Assembly (NCBI RefSeq): GCF_003339505.1
Contig: NZ_QPIW01000004.1
Location: forward strand, 1 to 64,000
Source: Runella aurantiaca
GTDB lineage: Bacteria > Bacteroidota > Bacteroidia > Cytophagales > Spirosomataceae
Direction: 5' to 3'
Length of the DNA stretch: 64,000 bases
Part shown: piece after piece, positions 45,301 to 55,438 of the stretch
Layout: every line of letters starts with the position of its first letter
Numbering within the stretch: position 1 is the first letter of the stretch
Program-made: the position numbers and the translations under genes
The notes under the pieces: generated by a model
Seen by the model: the letters and a program-made list of their open reading frames with translations, nothing else
What the model was told of the DNA's origin: nothing
The model's database searches: none

Positions 45301-46901
45301 TGAATAAACCCCTCGGCGTGGTAGACGTATTTGGGTTTTGAGAAATCAAATGCTCCGTCTACATCCGCGATGAGGTTGGAGTCTTTGACGATGACCGAAC
45401 CCTTGAAAAACTTATTTTGAAGCGTTCCGTTGAGAAACACGTTGCGGTAGTCGTAATTATTATAGCGGAAGCGTGGCAAGCGTCCGTTGAGGTTGAGAGA
45501 AGCGGTTTTGAGCGAGAAGCCTTTGCCGCTGATTTTGCCGTTGAGGTCTATCTCCGAAAATTCGTCGTCGTCGACTAGCTTGCCTAGGTCAAAATGGTGC
45601 GTGTTGATGTCAGCCGTATAGGTCGGGATTTTGGCGGCCAGATTCATTTCTAGTTCTTTCACCGTCACTTGTCCCAAGGCCGTTTTAAAATCACCGTTGA
45701 GCTTAAACTTGTCGTAGGTGCCGTTGTATTTTCCCGAAAAATCAACTACCCCAAATTTTTGGACCAGGTCATTAAACGATTTTTCGGGGTAATATTGGCG
45801 TAAATCGGCGGCGTCTACGCGGGTGTTTTTGAGGTTAAAGGCCATGACCGATGTTTCAAATTCCGTCACGCCCTTAAAGCCAATGTCGCCGCGCAACACG
45901 CTGTTTTTTCCAAACCGTAAGTTGGTTTCTGACAAACGGAAATTGTTGACCGTACCCACAAAATTGCCGTTGGCGTGCCAAGTTTCGTCGAGGGTAAAAA
46001 GATAATCGGCAAACCAGCCCAAATCTTCGGAGCGCACGCGGGTGCTGTCTAAGTGCGCCCGCATCAGGATTTTTTCGTTAAAATCGCCGAAAGCGGCGGG
46101 CGAATCGTAGTTGAAAGAAATATAGTTGCCAATCACCGAATTGCCGATGCGTGCGTACAACTGGGCCAATTCCAACTTGGTACGACAATACAACACTTTG
46201 CTATCCAACTCTTTGATGGTGAGGTTGGTGCGTTTGTCGAAGGTGCGTAAATTCTGGACTTTTAGGGCTATGGTGTCCCCCAAAACCAGAAAGTTCTTGG
46301 CTTCTCCGTTGATACTTTTGAGGGTAAAGTGGTTATAGTCAAAGGTTTTTCCATGCATTCGTTTTTCGCGCGGGTCGTCCCACCGAAAGGAGCCGTCGAT
46401 GAGGTGAACCTGTTTGATGACAAACGGCACGTTTTGATCTTTTACGCCAGGGGCATTGGGGTTGGCGGTCAGTTCTTCAATGCGGGCAATGAATGCGTCG
46501 AGGTTTAATTCTCCCGTTTTAGGGTTTTTAACGAGCCATACCGAAGGTTTGTAAAGTGTGGCTTCGTCGAGGGTGGTGCCAAAAGTCTTCTTACCTTTGC
46601 TGAAAATAAGGGACCAAAAATCGTGATTAATATCAATGCGGGCTACATCAATCATCGGGCGACCGTTTCGGTCCAAAATGGTGACGTCTTCCAACGAAAC
46701 GGCATCAAACCACTGGACGTTTACGCGGCCTACGGAGGTAGGGTGCTGGAGTTCTTTGGACAGCCATTTGGCCACGCGGTTGACTACCTCGGTTTGTATC
46801 GCTGGAAACTGGATGCCCAATATCACCACTTCTGTCAGCAGCATAACCGCGACAAGCAGGATAAAAATGGCATTGCCTATGTACCAGAGGAAACGTTTCA
46901 T
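42309..46901 (-). CDS. tamB: TamB-family translocation and assembly module protein (AsmA/DUF490)
   Basis: A 1530-residue protein with one N-terminal membrane anchor (LWYIGNAIFILLVAVMLLTEVV) and a long periplasmic beta-taco body; the AsmA-like start (RVNVQWFDAVSLEDVTILDRNGRPMIDVARI) and the C-terminal DUF490 block (GGVYHDSFNKFSLGFDADMRNF, GDYLFTLQNVINKKF, SYQITAVEERLKRDEQYLSQQVSSMLLFGQL) are characteristic. Such proteins bridge the inner membrane and the outer membrane Bam/TamA machinery or transfer phospholipid. No tamA is in the window. It is divergent from tsaD across 94 bases. The length is usual for Bacteroidota TamB. Confidence 0.93.
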   Translation of the reverse strand: MKRFLWYIGNAIFILLVAVMLLTEVVILGIQFPAIQTEVVNRVAKWLSKELQHPTSVGRVNVQWFDAVSLEDVTILDRNGRPMIDVARIDINHDFWSLIFSKGKKTFGTTLDEATLYKPSVWLVKNPKTGELNLDAFIARIEELTANPNAPGVKDQNVPFVIKQVHLIDGSFRWDDPREKRMHGKTFDYNHFTLKSINGEAKNFLVLGDTIALKVQNLRTFDKRTNLTIKELDSKVLYCRTKLELAQLYARIGNSVIGNYISFNYDSPAAFGDFNEKILMRAHLDSTRVRSEDLGWFADYLFTLDETWHANGNFVGTVNNFRLSETNLRFGKNSVLRGDIGFKGVTEFETSVMAFNLKNTRVDAADLRQYYPEKSFNDLVQKFGVVDFSGKYNGTYDKFKLNGDFKTALGQVTVKELEMNLAAKIPTYTADINTHHFDLGKLVDDDEFSEIDLNGKISGKGFSLKTASLNLNGRLPRFRYNNYDYRNVFLNGTLQNKFFKGSVIVKDSNLIADVDGAFDFSKPKYVYHAEGFIQRADLRALKFMSDSLMIHTELNVDLEGNTMDEIVGRAKFLNSYATFKKRNIVVDTLLVDSRLTDGLRRLFISSEFFNFQAQGVFQPTKAVTDLAQLFDEYQMYFFGDEGARLQYYEDKKRKQPFWQRYSIDYRIRAKKMDQLLAFLYPEGYISNGSTAEGVFTVDNTSIFSMTGQFDTLKIGNNSFYNSELDLNTSKFTNSPEVLASAIINSEKQQLVGIAPTEKLALEAAWETDHINFRSSLRQQNMSNRATLNGELRFVGDYLYLQFRKSKLRLLEEDWNVDPNNLITIMGANVTLSNVNLKPNGKDQLLALNGEISTDSTKTLSFETRNFELTTLTPLINVNLAGTANGSVTMRDLYRTLIFDTKADVQKLTYNNFLMGNLTGDGEWDPIDKHLHVDIHLDSKAKRELSITGTYTPNQANNELDLKANFSETNLQLLEPFARGLVSDLSGRAVGTVSITGPVTAPVLDGTVDVKQGRLTFDYLKAVFSFEDKVYFGESDIRVRNLRLTDPEGNTATLRGGVYHDSFNKFSLGFDADMRNFKILNTTIRDNELFYGSAYATGKMEIFGPINNFKISADLTSNRGTKIYIPLDGAAEVASEDFVQFVSSLPDTANKQTANKDKIVPAEESIIKMDFRLNMTPDAYCEIQFDRQTGDAIKAYGRGLINLKIDTRGDFNMSGAYEIQNGDYLFTLQNVINKKFQIQKGSRISWTGDPYGATLDVKANYTSSALLSPLFQTSGTSTSNELNTRRYPVEVMISLNEKMLSPQISYGLKFKEYPSTLSYQITAVEERLKRDEQYLSQQVSSMLLFGQLISDQNNILLQSASGLTNSLSEMVTSQLSKWGSSINENLELGVSGLNLNFNEANPNAINNLQLRFSYRFLNDRFRITRDGRLSYGQNQYDATSLLLDWTLEYWLTDDGSQRLRMYNRNIQNQITASGPNAISYGASYLFTRSFNNFRLFGPKASRPESTPPPTPTPKTNSGRLTTYRNLEELKN

Positions 46902-46995
46902 GGCCGCGCTGCGGATAGTCAGTTAAAAGCTTTTGATGAATAACCCATTCACACTTAACCCTTAACGGATAACAATTAACAAATATTCAAGCGAA

Positions 46996-47997
46996 ATGAC
47001 AACTATATTAGCCATAGAATCTTCGTGTGATGAAACCTCGGCGGCCGTAATTTCTAACGGTCAACTGCGCTCCAACATTGTAGCGACGCAGGTGATTCAT
47101 CAAAAATACGGCGGAGTTGTGCCTGAATTAGCCTCCCGCGCGCATCAGCAGCACATCCTGCCAGTGGTCGAAAAAGCACTTGAAGATGCAAAAGTAAGCA
47201 AAAAAGACCTTAATGCCATCGCTTTTACGCGCGGTCCGGGGCTTTTGGGAGCATTATTGGTGGGTGCTTCCTTTGCCAAAGCCCTAGCTTTGGGGCTAAA
47301 AGTGCCGTTGATTGAAGTACACCACATGCAGGCGCACGTGCTGGCGCATTTCATTGAAGAGCCTTGCCCTGTCTTTCCTTTTTTGTGTTTGACCGTGAGC
47401 GGAGGACACACCCAAATTGTACTGGTACGTGATGCGCTCGACATGGAAATCATCGGCGAAACGCAAGACGATGCCGTGGGGGAGGCTTTTGACAAAACCG
47501 CAAAGCTGCTCAATTTGCCCTATCCGGGTGGGCCATTGGTAGATAAATACGCCCAACAGGGCAACCCGCTTGCGTTTCCGTTTCCTCTGTCTGAAATGCC
47601 GGGGCTCAATTTCTCTTTTAGCGGAATCAAGACCTCCATTTTGTATTTTTTGCAAGATAAAATGAAAAGTAACCCGCAATTTGTGGAAGAAAACATCGCC
47701 GATATTTGTGCGAGTGTGCAGCATACCTTAATCAAAATGCTGTTGCAAAAACTGCGCAAGGCCGCCAAACAAACGGGGATTTCGGAAATTGCCATTGCGG
47801 GCGGAGTTTCGGCCAATTCGGGCCTGCGAGCGGCATTGCTGGAAATGGGGGAGAAAGAGCATTGGAAGGTATACATCCCGCGTTTTGAGTACTGCACCGA
47901 CAACGCCGCCATGATTGCCATGGCGGCCCACTTCAAATATATCAAAGGAGAATTTTCTGAACAAACCATCAGTCCAATGCCTAGGATGGCATTTTAA
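46996..47997 (+). CDS. tsaD: tRNA N6-adenosine threonylcarbamoyltransferase TsaD
   Basis: A 333-residue protein of the Kae1/TsaD/Gcp family: ILAIESSCDETSAAVI at the start, VPELASRAHQQHILP, the metal-binding HHMQAH with H110 and H114, SGGHTQIVLV, AFDKTAKLLNLPYPGGP and the C-terminal D in YCTDNAAMIAMA. It adds threonylcarbamoyl to A37 of ANN-decoding tRNAs together with TsaB, TsaE and TsaC, which are not in the window. The A37 of the intron-bearing tRNA-CAU in this same window is the base at the intron's 3' boundary, so splicing must precede the reaction. Divergent from tamB. Confidence 0.97.
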   Translation: MTTILAIESSCDETSAAVISNGQLRSNIVATQVIHQKYGGVVPELASRAHQQHILPVVEKALEDAKVSKKDLNAIAFTRGPGLLGALLVGASFAKALALGLKVPLIEVHHMQAHVLAHFIEEPCPVFPFLCLTVSGGHTQIVLVRDALDMEIIGETQDDAVGEAFDKTAKLLNLPYPGGPLVDKYAQQGNPLAFPFPLSEMPGLNFSFSGIKTSILYFLQDKMKSNPQFVEENIADICASVQHTLIKMLLQKLRKAAKQTGISEIAIAGGVSANSGLRAALLEMGEKEHWKVYIPRFEYCTDNAAMIAMAAHFKYIKGEFSEQTISPMPRMAF

Positions 47998-48063
47998 CCC
48001 GTTTTGAAGGGGCGTTTTTTCGGAGATAAAACGCAATTTTAATGGGCCTTGGGCAAGAAAGCG

Positions 48064-48160
48064 AATTGTACAGCGTTACTACGGCAAGACTTGAGTTTAC
48101 TTCTTGTCTATGTACAATTAGTTGAAAACCCCGCAGTTTATAATCACTGCGGGGTTTTTT
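48064..48160 (+). ncRNA. Candidate structured RNA (sRNA or 3'-UTR element)
   Basis: AATTGTACA (48064-48072) pairs with TGTACAATT (48111-48119), with an inner stem GGCAAGA/TCTTGTC (48083-48089 with 48102-48108), followed four bases on by the terminator at 48125-48160. The layout of one long branched hairpin plus terminator is that of a small RNA or of a tsaD 3' UTR. It has no ORF. Candidate only. Confidence 0.45.
48125..48160 (+). terminator. Intrinsic terminator downstream of tsaD / candidate sRNA
   Basis: AAAACCCCGCAGT (48125-48137) pairs with ACTGCGGGGTTTT (48146-48158), a 13-bp perfect stem around TTATAATC, running into six T in total. It is 127 bases past the tsaD stop. Confidence 0.9.
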
Positions 48161-48716
48161 GTGCACATTATTTTAGGCAAGCAGGGGATAAAACAAAGGC
48201 AAAGAAAAAGATTGACGTTTGGGTATATTATGCCTTTTTGCACTGGCATTTTTGGCTGTGGCACACTAGGCTTGCTTTTTATGACTTGACGATTAATATC
48301 CAAATTAGGCAACGTATATAGTGTAGGGTTAAGGGAGGTGTTTCTTAAAAAAAAGTGTTTCAGTATGGTATACAATGGGTAAAAATAAATGGCTTAAGTG
48401 GTTGTAAAATTAATGGGCATGGTATCGTAGAGACCACTTGTTATTTTTTGGCTTTTAAATTCTTGTGAATAAAATGCTTAAAAGTAGTAGACTGATAGTA
48501 TTGTGGATAGTTAGGTACGGTGGAATAATAGAATTTTTGAAATGCAATTTTAGCTAAGCTTTTGATGTTCAATTTGTTTTCTTTTAAAGTTGCAAATTTT
48601 AATTTGGGTTGTTTAGTAAATTATTGCACAAAATGAATTAATTTTAGTTCATTAACTATGCCTTATTGTTGGTGCGTTACTTGTTAAGTAAAAATTTACT
48701 ATTATCTCAACGTGTT
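48161..48716. other. Long intergenic region
   Basis: About 550 AT-rich bases between the terminator at 48160 and the small gene at 48717. Short frames exist on both strands (for example 48118-48375 minus) but none has family features or coding-like composition. No repeats or promoter matching the consensus well was found. Confidence 0.5.
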
Positions 48717-48974
48717 ATGAAAAAAGAATTTGTTTGCCTACCGATTACCGATTTATTAAAATACGGAAGTCATGCTATAAATCGTGGCAGCGTATCTGGT
48801 AAGGACGTTTGGGTGCTAAAAGATAACCAACAAAACCCCGTTGCGCACCAATACATCGAAGAAGGAAAACTCCCCTTTCAGAATGTATATTGCTTATTGG
48901 AAAAAGACGCCTTTGCGAGTCATAAAAGTCATAAATTATTGATAGAAGCGTTTCTAGCAGGCTGTTTGTTTTAG
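48717..48974 (+). CDS. Small hypothetical protein
   Basis: ATG 48717 gives 85 residues; an upstream in-frame ATG (48666) would add 17 residues. The protein begins MKKEFVCLPITDLLKYGSHA and has no signal peptide, no membrane helix and no recognised domain. It has two Cys only and ends FLAGCLF. Neither neighbour suggests a role, and the region is long and AT-rich, so it could be a lineage-specific gene or, less likely, a spurious frame. The coding call rests mainly on its Met-Lys-Lys start and amphipathic composition. Confidence 0.4.
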   Translation: MKKEFVCLPITDLLKYGSHAINRGSVSGKDVWVLKDNQQNPVAHQYIEEGKLPFQNVYCLLEKDAFASHKSHKLLIEAFLAGCLF

Positions 48975-49481
48975 ACTAATAAGGTAAAACCTAAGGAGGT
49001 GCTAAAAGACCTTAGTAAAAATAATCGGGTGTGTTTTTTCATTTTGGGAACGATTTTCGTCGCTCCAGTATAGCGTATTATCTGAATCATCGGCCTTGAT
49101 TTAGCCGATTTAAAGACCTCTCTCGAAACAATATCTTTTTATCAGCAGGTGAATCATTCTTTGAGGATTTGCGGTATGGCTGTTACAGAGTTGATTATGG
49201 CAAATGTAGGTTTCAATAGGGTTTGTCTAACAAAATTTAGTTATTAACACGACATAAATATTTTCAGGAAACTTATGAGAAATATATCTTCTTGTCACTA
49301 CTTTTGTCTAGCCACCTGCTATCACGAATTGAAATCAGTATATTTGAAAATGCGCCTTCCCATCATTCCTAGATTGGCTCTTTTTTAATTAAAATTATTT
49401 TAGAGAATAATGTCAATCAGTCCAGTTGTGCCCCCAACTTTCGATGATGAAATCTAACTTGCGAGAACTCAAAAACCATAA
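48975..49481. other. Long leader region upstream of the hybrid kinase gene
   Basis: About 507 bases without a gene. Two exact TAnnTTTG elements occur (TACTTTTG near 49303 and TATATTTG near 49340) but neither has a TTG at 19-20 bases upstream, so only weak promoter candidates exist. No terminator or repeat stands out. Confidence 0.45.
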
Positions 49482-52400
49482 ATGGAGAATTTACCAGTAC
49501 CCTTAAACGAGATTGAACGATTAAAAGCACTCAAGAATTATCGAATCTTAGATACCCTGCCCGAAGCTGAATTTGACCGGCTCACCGAGTTGGCCTCTAT
49601 GATATGCGGCACTTCGATATCGCTCGTTTCGTTGATTGATGAAGACCGGCAGTGGTTTAAGGCTAGGACGGGCCTTGGCGTAACCGAAACGGATAGAAGT
49701 CTAGCTTTTTGTCAGTATGCTATCATGGGTACTGAGATTTTCGAGGTGGAGGATGCAACACTCGATGAGCGTTTTAAAGATAATTCGTTGGTAACCTCTG
49801 ACCCCAACATTCGTTTTTATGCAGGATATCCACTGACAGACCCCAATGGTTACGCTTTGGGGTCGCTTTGTGTAATTGATGATCACCCTGGAAAACTTAC
49901 GGAGAAACAGCAACGTTCTCTGCAATTGTTGGCCGAGGTTGCGATTTCATTGATTGTGGAGCGAAGAAACCGGGAAGAACAGGCGCATTTTGAAAAACTA
50001 TTTAACTCTTCAAACGACCTGATTTGCGTAGCTGGAACGGATGGCTATTTTAAACGAGTCAACCCCGCTTTTCATCAAGTGCTTGGTTGGGAGGATAGCT
50101 ACCTGTTAGAAACGCCTTTTTTTGAATTTGTTCACCCCGAAGATGTAGAAACTGCACAAGCACAATTAGCTAAATTGATGCAAGGGCAAATGACGGGCAG
50201 TTTCAACTATCGCTTCAGAACCAAAGATGGGAGCTACAAACATTTGGAATGGGCCGCTACGCCCGAGCATTCTACTGGTAGTATTTTTGCCATCGCGCGA
50301 GACGTGTCGGCGGAAAAAGAAAAAGAACTGAAACTCAAACTTAGTGAAGACCGGTTCAGGGCATTTTTTGAGAATTCGCAGGGGTTGATGTGTACCCATG
50401 ATCTAAAAGGTAATTTTATCTCGGTCAATGAAGCGGGTGCGGGTATTTTGGGCTATACAGTAGCCGAAATCCAAAGCATGAGCCTGTATGATATTGTGCC
50501 CAAAAATGCCAAAGAAGCGTTGACGCATTACCTGCAAACCATCGCAAAGGAGGGGAAATCCAATGGATTGATGCACACGCTTGACAAAAACGGCTCGCTG
50601 AGAATATGGATATTTAATAATATTTGTGAGAAAGGCTCAGACGGCGAGTATTATGTGATTGGCAACGCACTTGACATCACCAAAAGGCATCAGTTGGAAG
50701 TAGATTTGAAACAAACCAAAGAAATGCTCGAACAAACCAACCAAATAGCCCGAGTGGGTGGATGGGAGCTTGATTTGGTAAAGAATAAAGTGTTTTGGTC
50801 GGATGTTACCAAAGAAATTCATGAAGTAAGCCCTGATTTTGAGCCTGATATAACAATGGCAATCAACTTCTATAAAGAAGGAAAGAATCGGGCTAAAATT
50901 ATGGAAGCTTTTACCAATGCGGTTGAAACAGGAGCTTCCTATGACCTTGAATTGCAGATCTTGACCGCAAATGGTAATGAGCGTTGGGTCAGGACTTTGG
51001 GGAATGCTGATTTTGAAAATGGAAAATGCCGACGGATATTCGGAACGTTTCAGGACATTGATGCTCAGAAAAAAGCCCTTGTCGAAACCAACCGTTCCCG
51101 AAAACTCCTCAACGATGTACTCCAGTCGGCGTTGCAGGTGGGTATTATTGCAACGGATGCCGATGGAATGATTACCCTTTTCAATAGCGGTGCCGAACGA
51201 ATGCTAGGCTATAAGGCAGAAGAGCTTATTGGTAAGCAAGACCCGTCCATCATCCATGATTTGGAAGAAGTTCAGCGGCGTGGTGAACAGTTGAGCCTTG
51301 AGTACGGACAGACCATTGAAGGGTTTAGGGTGTTTGTCCACAAAGCTGAACTGGACGGCTCTGAGCAAAGAGAATGGACGTATGTCAAAAAAGATGGTGC
51401 GCGAATTCAGGTTTCTTTGGTCGTTCATCCTATCCGCGATAATGAGGGTATTGTCATTGGTTTTCTGGGCGTCGCTATTGACATCACCGACCGTAAAAAA
51501 ACCGAACAAGACCTGTTTATCGAAAAAGCGCGACTACTTGCGTTTGTAGAGCACGCTCCGGCAGCGGTAGCCATGTTTGATAGAGATATTCGCTACATTG
51601 CCGTTAGCAACCGTTGGATGGAAGAGTATCAGCTAAACGATCGTAGTGTGCTCGGATTAAGTCACTACGAGGTTTTTTCAAATATATCACAAGAGTGGAA
51701 AGAGATCCACCGCCGCTGCCTTTTGGGTGCGGTAGAAAAGAATGATGAAGACCAATGGCGGCCCGAAGGATGGGACCACGACCAGTTTTTGCGTTGGGAG
51801 GTGCGGCCGTGGTATCAGTTTGACGGCTCGGTGGGTGGAATCATGATGTTTACCCAAGACATTACCGAGATATGCCTGCAACGGGAGGAATTGAAAAAAG
51901 CCAAATGGCAAGCCGAGCAGGGAAGCGTGGCTAAGTCGGAATTTTTGGCCAATATGAGCCATGAAATCCGGACGCCGCTTAATGGTGTCATTGGTTTTAC
52001 CGATTTATTACTCAAAACGACGCTCAACGAAACCCAGCAACAGTATCTTTCAATTGTCAATCAATCAGCCAACTCGTTGTTGTCTATTATCAATGATATT
52101 CTTGATTTCTCAAAAATAGAGGCTGGAAAGCTGGAACTCGACATTGATAAATGCGACCTCTTCGAAATCGGTAGCCAAACGGCCGACATCATTACCTATC
52201 AGGCCCAAAGTAAAGGGTTGGAGATGTTGCTGAACATTTCGTTAGACCTTCCCCGCTTTATTTGGGTTGACGAAGTACGCTTAAAACAAGTACTGGTGAA
52301 TCTACTGAGCAACGCCGTTAAATTTACCAAAGACGGAGAGGTTGAGCTGAAAATTGAACCCTTGACCGATGTAACCCAAGAGCAGGTAACGCTTCGTTTT

Positions 52401-53858
52401 GAGGTGCGCGATACGGGTATTGGGATTAAGCCTGAAAAACAAGAGAAAATATTTGAGGCTTTTTCGCAGGAAGATGCCTCTACCACTAAAAAATACGGCG
52501 GTACTGGATTGGGATTGGCCATTTCCAATAAATTGTTGGGATTGATGGGTAGCCAACTTCAGTTGATAAGCGCGCCTGGCCAAGGTTGTACATTTTATTT
52601 TGATTTAACCCTCAAAACGGAGCCTGGTGAATCTATCAACTGGGAAAATCTTGACTTGGTCAAAAATGTCCTCATTGTGGATGACAACGACAATAACCGG
52701 GTGATTTTGAGGCAAATGCTTTTGTTAAAACAAATCAATTCTGAAGAAGCCCAAAACGGTTTTGAGGCGCTTCAGATGCTGGCCCAAGGCAAAAGGTTTG
52801 ATGTAATCATGATGGATTATCATATGCCTTATATGGATGGGCTGGAAACAATACGGAAGATAAGAAATAGTTTCAATAAACTTCCTGAGGAGCAGCCCGT
52901 GATTCTTTTACATAGCTCCTCCGACGACGGCACCATCATCAAAGGCTGTGAAGAACTGATGGTGAATCAGCGCTTGGTGAAACCCATCAAGATGCAGGAT
53001 ATGTACGATACCCTGTCGCGTTTACATCGAAAAACCGAAACGGCGCCCGTGCTGTCGATGATTGTTCCACTAACCGAGCCTGTACAAGAGAAAGAGGTAA
53101 TTCGGGTCTTGATTGCCGAGGATAATCCCGTCAATATGCTGCTGGCAAAGACCATCATTCGGCGAGCCGCGCCCAATGCGGTGATTATTGAAGCCGTAAA
53201 CGGAAATGAAGCGTTGAATTTCTGCCGAACTGATTTGCCCGATATTGTATTTATGGATGTTCAAATGCCCGAAATGAACGGCTACGAAGCCACGCAGAAA
53301 ATCAGAGAGTTGCAGCAAGAAGCCCATATTCCCATTATTGCCGTGACGGCAGGAAATCTGAAAGGCGAAAAAGAGAAGTGTCTGGAGGCAGGGATGGATG
53401 ATTTTGTGGCCAAACCTTTTGTTGAAGAAGCAATCATTGTTTTGTTTGAAAAATGGACTGGAGGAATCCACAAAAAAGGCAAAAAGGCAGGCGGAGGCTC
53501 TATAAAGGATACCAGCATTCATTTCAATGTTGAAACCATAAAGTCGTACGTGGGAGATGACAATGAAATACTGGACGAGTTTTTGGGTCTGACAATCAGT
53601 GAATTGGAGAAGTCATGCAATGCACTGCTTGAAGAAGCCGAGAAGAAAGACCTCGTTGGGCTCAAAAAAATCGGACATAAAATGTACGGAACTGCGGTAA
53701 CGGCGGGGACGTTGGCATTGGCCGAGCTGGCTAGAGAAATAGAATTGCTGACCGAATTTAATCCTAAGGTGGTGGCGAGGTTGTTGCTCCAAACCCAAGA
53801 CGAGGTTCTGCTGGTCAAACGACTGATTACGGATATTATGATTACGCATGAAGGGTGA
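49482..53858 (+). CDS. Hybrid sensor histidine kinase with GAF, five PAS, REC-REC and HPt
   Basis: A 1458-residue cytoplasmic multidomain kinase without a membrane helix. Order: GAF (about 22-165), PAS repeats (about 166-280, 283-400, 415-525, 530-675, 678-800), HisKA with [16 protein letters not shown] (H827), HATPase with RDTGIGI and [12 protein letters not shown] (about 930-1045), REC1 with [12 protein letters not shown] (D1112), REC2 with [13 protein letters not shown] (D1259) and FVAKPF, and an HPt domain with [12 protein letters not shown] (H1399). It holds the full phosphorelay in one chain: H827 to D1112/D1259 to H1399. The input is probably a cytosolic small molecule, redox or light. 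No DNA-binding output gene is next to it. Confidence 0.93.
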   Translation: MENLPVPLNEIERLKALKNYRILDTLPEAEFDRLTELASMICGTSISLVSLIDEDRQWFKARTGLGVTETDRSLAFCQYAIMGTEIFEVEDATLDERFKDNSLVTSDPNIRFYAGYPLTDPNGYALGSLCVIDDHPGKLTEKQQRSLQLLAEVAISLIVERRNREEQAHFEKLFNSSNDLICVAGTDGYFKRVNPAFHQVLGWEDSYLLETPFFEFVHPEDVETAQAQLAKLMQGQMTGSFNYRFRTKDGSYKHLEWAATPEHSTGSIFAIARDVSAEKEKELKLKLSEDRFRAFFENSQGLMCTHDLKGNFISVNEAGAGILGYTVAEIQSMSLYDIVPKNAKEALTHYLQTIAKEGKSNGLMHTLDKNGSLRIWIFNNICEKGSDGEYYVIGNALDITKRHQLEVDLKQTKEMLEQTNQIARVGGWELDLVKNKVFWSDVTKEIHEVSPDFEPDITMAINFYKEGKNRAKIMEAFTNAVETGASYDLELQILTANGNERWVRTLGNADFENGKCRRIFGTFQDIDAQKKALVETNRSRKLLNDVLQSALQVGIIATDADGMITLFNSGAERMLGYKAEELIGKQDPSIIHDLEEVQRRGEQLSLEYGQTIEGFRVFVHKAELDGSEQREWTYVKKDGARIQVSLVVHPIRDNEGIVIGFLGVAIDITDRKKTEQDLFIEKARLLAFVEHAPAAVAMFDRDIRYIAVSNRWMEEYQLNDRSVLGLSHYEVFSNISQEWKEIHRRCLLGAVEKNDEDQWRPEGWDHDQFLRWEVRPWYQFDGSVGGIMMFTQDITEICLQREELKKAKWQAEQGSVAKSEFLANMSHEIRTPLNGVIGFTDLLLKTTLNETQQQYLSIVNQSANSLLSIINDILDFSKIEAGKLELDIDKCDLFEIGSQTADIITYQAQSKGLEMLLNISLDLPRFIWVDEVRLKQVLVNLLSNAVKFTKDGEVELKIEPLTDVTQEQVTLRFEVRDTGIGIKPEKQEKIFEAFSQEDASTTKKYGGTGLGLAISNKLLGLMGSQLQLISAPGQGCTFYFDLTLKTEPGESINWENLDLVKNVLIVDDNDNNRVILRQMLLLKQINSEEAQNGFEALQMLAQGKRFDVIMMDYHMPYMDGLETIRKIRNSFNKLPEEQPVILLHSSSDDGTIIKGCEELMVNQRLVKPIKMQDMYDTLSRLHRKTETAPVLSMIVPLTEPVQEKEVIRVLIAEDNPVNMLLAKTIIRRAAPNAVIIEAVNGNEALNFCRTDLPDIVFMDVQMPEMNGYEATQKIRELQQEAHIPIIAVTAGNLKGEKEKCLEAGMDDFVAKPFVEEAIIVLFEKWTGGIHKKGKKAGGGSIKDTSIHFNVETIKSYVGDDNEILDEFLGLTISELEKSCNALLEEAEKKDLVGLKKIGHKMYGTAVTAGTLALAELAREIELLTEFNPKVVARLLLQTQDEVLLVKRLITDIMITHEG

Positions 53859-53882
53859 GGCATGGCCCCACCCTTCATGCGT
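53844..53882. terminator. Perfect palindromic bidirectional terminator
   Basis: ACGCATGAAGGGTG (53844-53857) faces its exact complement at 53869-53882, a 14-bp stem that overlaps the stop codon of the hybrid kinase gene. It lies between convergent genes. Confidence 0.8.
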
Positions 53883-53911
53883 AACTCCAAAACTATGACT
53901 CGTCCGCTGGG

Positions 53912-55279
53912 CTAGACTTTGGCTGGGTCGGGGTGTTTGTACGGCTGACGATAAGGCCGAATCAGGAGGCTGTTGGCTTCCCGGTCACCCACGATTTCGC
54001 GTTTCTTGGGGTCATACACCACGGGGCGTCCAACTTTCATGGAAATGTTGGCCAAAATACAGCTTGCGGTAGAAATATGCCCTTCTTCAATGTCGGCTAC
54101 TGGTCGGCCGCCGTTTTCGATGGCCGCTATAAAATCAAGCATGTGTAGGCGTGTAGCGGGAGCGGCGTTTAGCTCAATGCGCTCTTCGGTGTTGTCTTCT
54201 GGGTATTTTTCTTTTTCATATACCACATCTTTGTGGATTTTTTCGCCTTTGCCTTGCGGAATAAAATCATACGCCATGGTGCTTGCCCAGAGGGTACCTT
54301 TGTCACCATAAAGCGTAAACGACCACGGATAGGCTGGGTTGTTGGGCGTGCCCCAAGTGCGGTGTTGCCACACACAGTTGAGTTCGGGATATTCAAAGAC
54401 CGCCGACTGCGTATCCGAGATATTGGATTTGCCTTCTTTTTGCACATAAATACCTCCTTGTGAGGATATTCTGGTAGGCCAACCTAGTTTTAACATCCAA
54501 CGAACGGTGTCAAACATGTGGACGCACATATCGCCCGTAATGCCGTTGCCGTACTCGGTGAAGGTACGCCACCAACGGATGTGCGGCAGGCCGTCGTAAG
54601 GTCGCATGGGGGCGGGGCCAGTCCATGATTCATAATCCAAAAACGCGGGCACGGCTTCGGTGGGTGGATTACCGTTGTTGCGCATGTGAAAATAGCAGCA
54701 CATTTCAACGTGCGATATTTTGCCCAAAAGGCCAGCATCTACAATGTTCTTTTTGGCATCAATGAGGTGAGGGGTGCTTTTGCGTTGCGTTCCTACTTGT
54801 ACTACTTTGCCGTACTTGCGGGCGGCCGCCACCATGGCTTCCCCTTCCATTACGTCAACGCTAATGGGTTTTTGTACGTACACGTGCGCCCCTGCTTTCA
54901 GCGCGTCGATGGTTTGGAGGGCGTGCCAGTGGTCAGGAGTACCGATGAGGACAATGTCCAACTGATTTTCGGCCAGCATTTTCTTATAATCGCCATACAG
55001 CTTGGGTACTTTTCCTGATTTCTGACGTTGGCTCACGAGTTTTCCAGCGGCTTCTAGCATATTTTTATCCACGTCGCAGAGCGCAATGACATCGACGGAG
55101 GCAACCTGAATGAGTCGAAACAAATCGCTTTTGCCATACCAGCCCGTACCAATCAACGCTACGCGGTAGGTTTTTGCCAATTTTAGGTTCGTCATTCCTT
55201 TAGCATTGACTGCCGTAAGGGCCAAAGAAGCAGAGGTTCCGAGTAAGAAACGTCGACGGTTGATGTGAAAATTATCCAT
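53912..55279 (-). CDS. Gfo/Idh/MocA-family oxidoreductase with Tat signal
   Basis: A 455-residue protein with a twin-arginine signal (NRRRFLLGTSASLALTAVNA), so it is exported folded with its cofactor. The Rossmann motif GTGWYG is at 44-49 and CDVDKNML and GTPDHWHALQTIDALKAG follow. The family's usual EKP is QKP here (VYVQKPIS), and HMFDTVRWML and GDMCVHMFD belong to the C-terminal domain. Such proteins oxidise or isomerise sugars, e.g. 3-keto-glycosides in Bacteroidota. The SMP-30-like gene lies 160 bases upstream on the same strand, possibly in a common sugar-oxidation context. Confidence 0.9.
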   Translation of the reverse strand: MDNFHINRRRFLLGTSASLALTAVNAKGMTNLKLAKTYRVALIGTGWYGKSDLFRLIQVASVDVIALCDVDKNMLEAAGKLVSQRQKSGKVPKLYGDYKKMLAENQLDIVLIGTPDHWHALQTIDALKAGAHVYVQKPISVDVMEGEAMVAAARKYGKVVQVGTQRKSTPHLIDAKKNIVDAGLLGKISHVEMCCYFHMRNNGNPPTEAVPAFLDYESWTGPAPMRPYDGLPHIRWWRTFTEYGNGITGDMCVHMFDTVRWMLKLGWPTRISSQGGIYVQKEGKSNISDTQSAVFEYPELNCVWQHRTWGTPNNPAYPWSFTLYGDKGTLWASTMAYDFIPQGKGEKIHKDVVYEKEKYPEDNTEERIELNAAPATRLHMLDFIAAIENGGRPVADIEEGHISTASCILANISMKVGRPVVYDPKKREIVGDREANSLLIRPYRQPYKHPDPAKV

Positions 55280-55438
55280 TAGAAATTAAAGGTTTTCGTG
55301 CGACAGCCGTCGCGGTTTAGTAGTATTACTCTTCTAAAAGTGGCTTCCGTGCGGCAAATACTTTTTTATCCGCCATGATTTTCACAGGTACTATTTTTTA
55401 GTGGATTCGTCAGGTTTTTTTGGACAAAAAACGAAAAG

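Noticed and set aside
48049-48321. 90-codon plus frame after tsaD
   Set aside because: It runs through a strong intrinsic terminator and the RNA hairpin.
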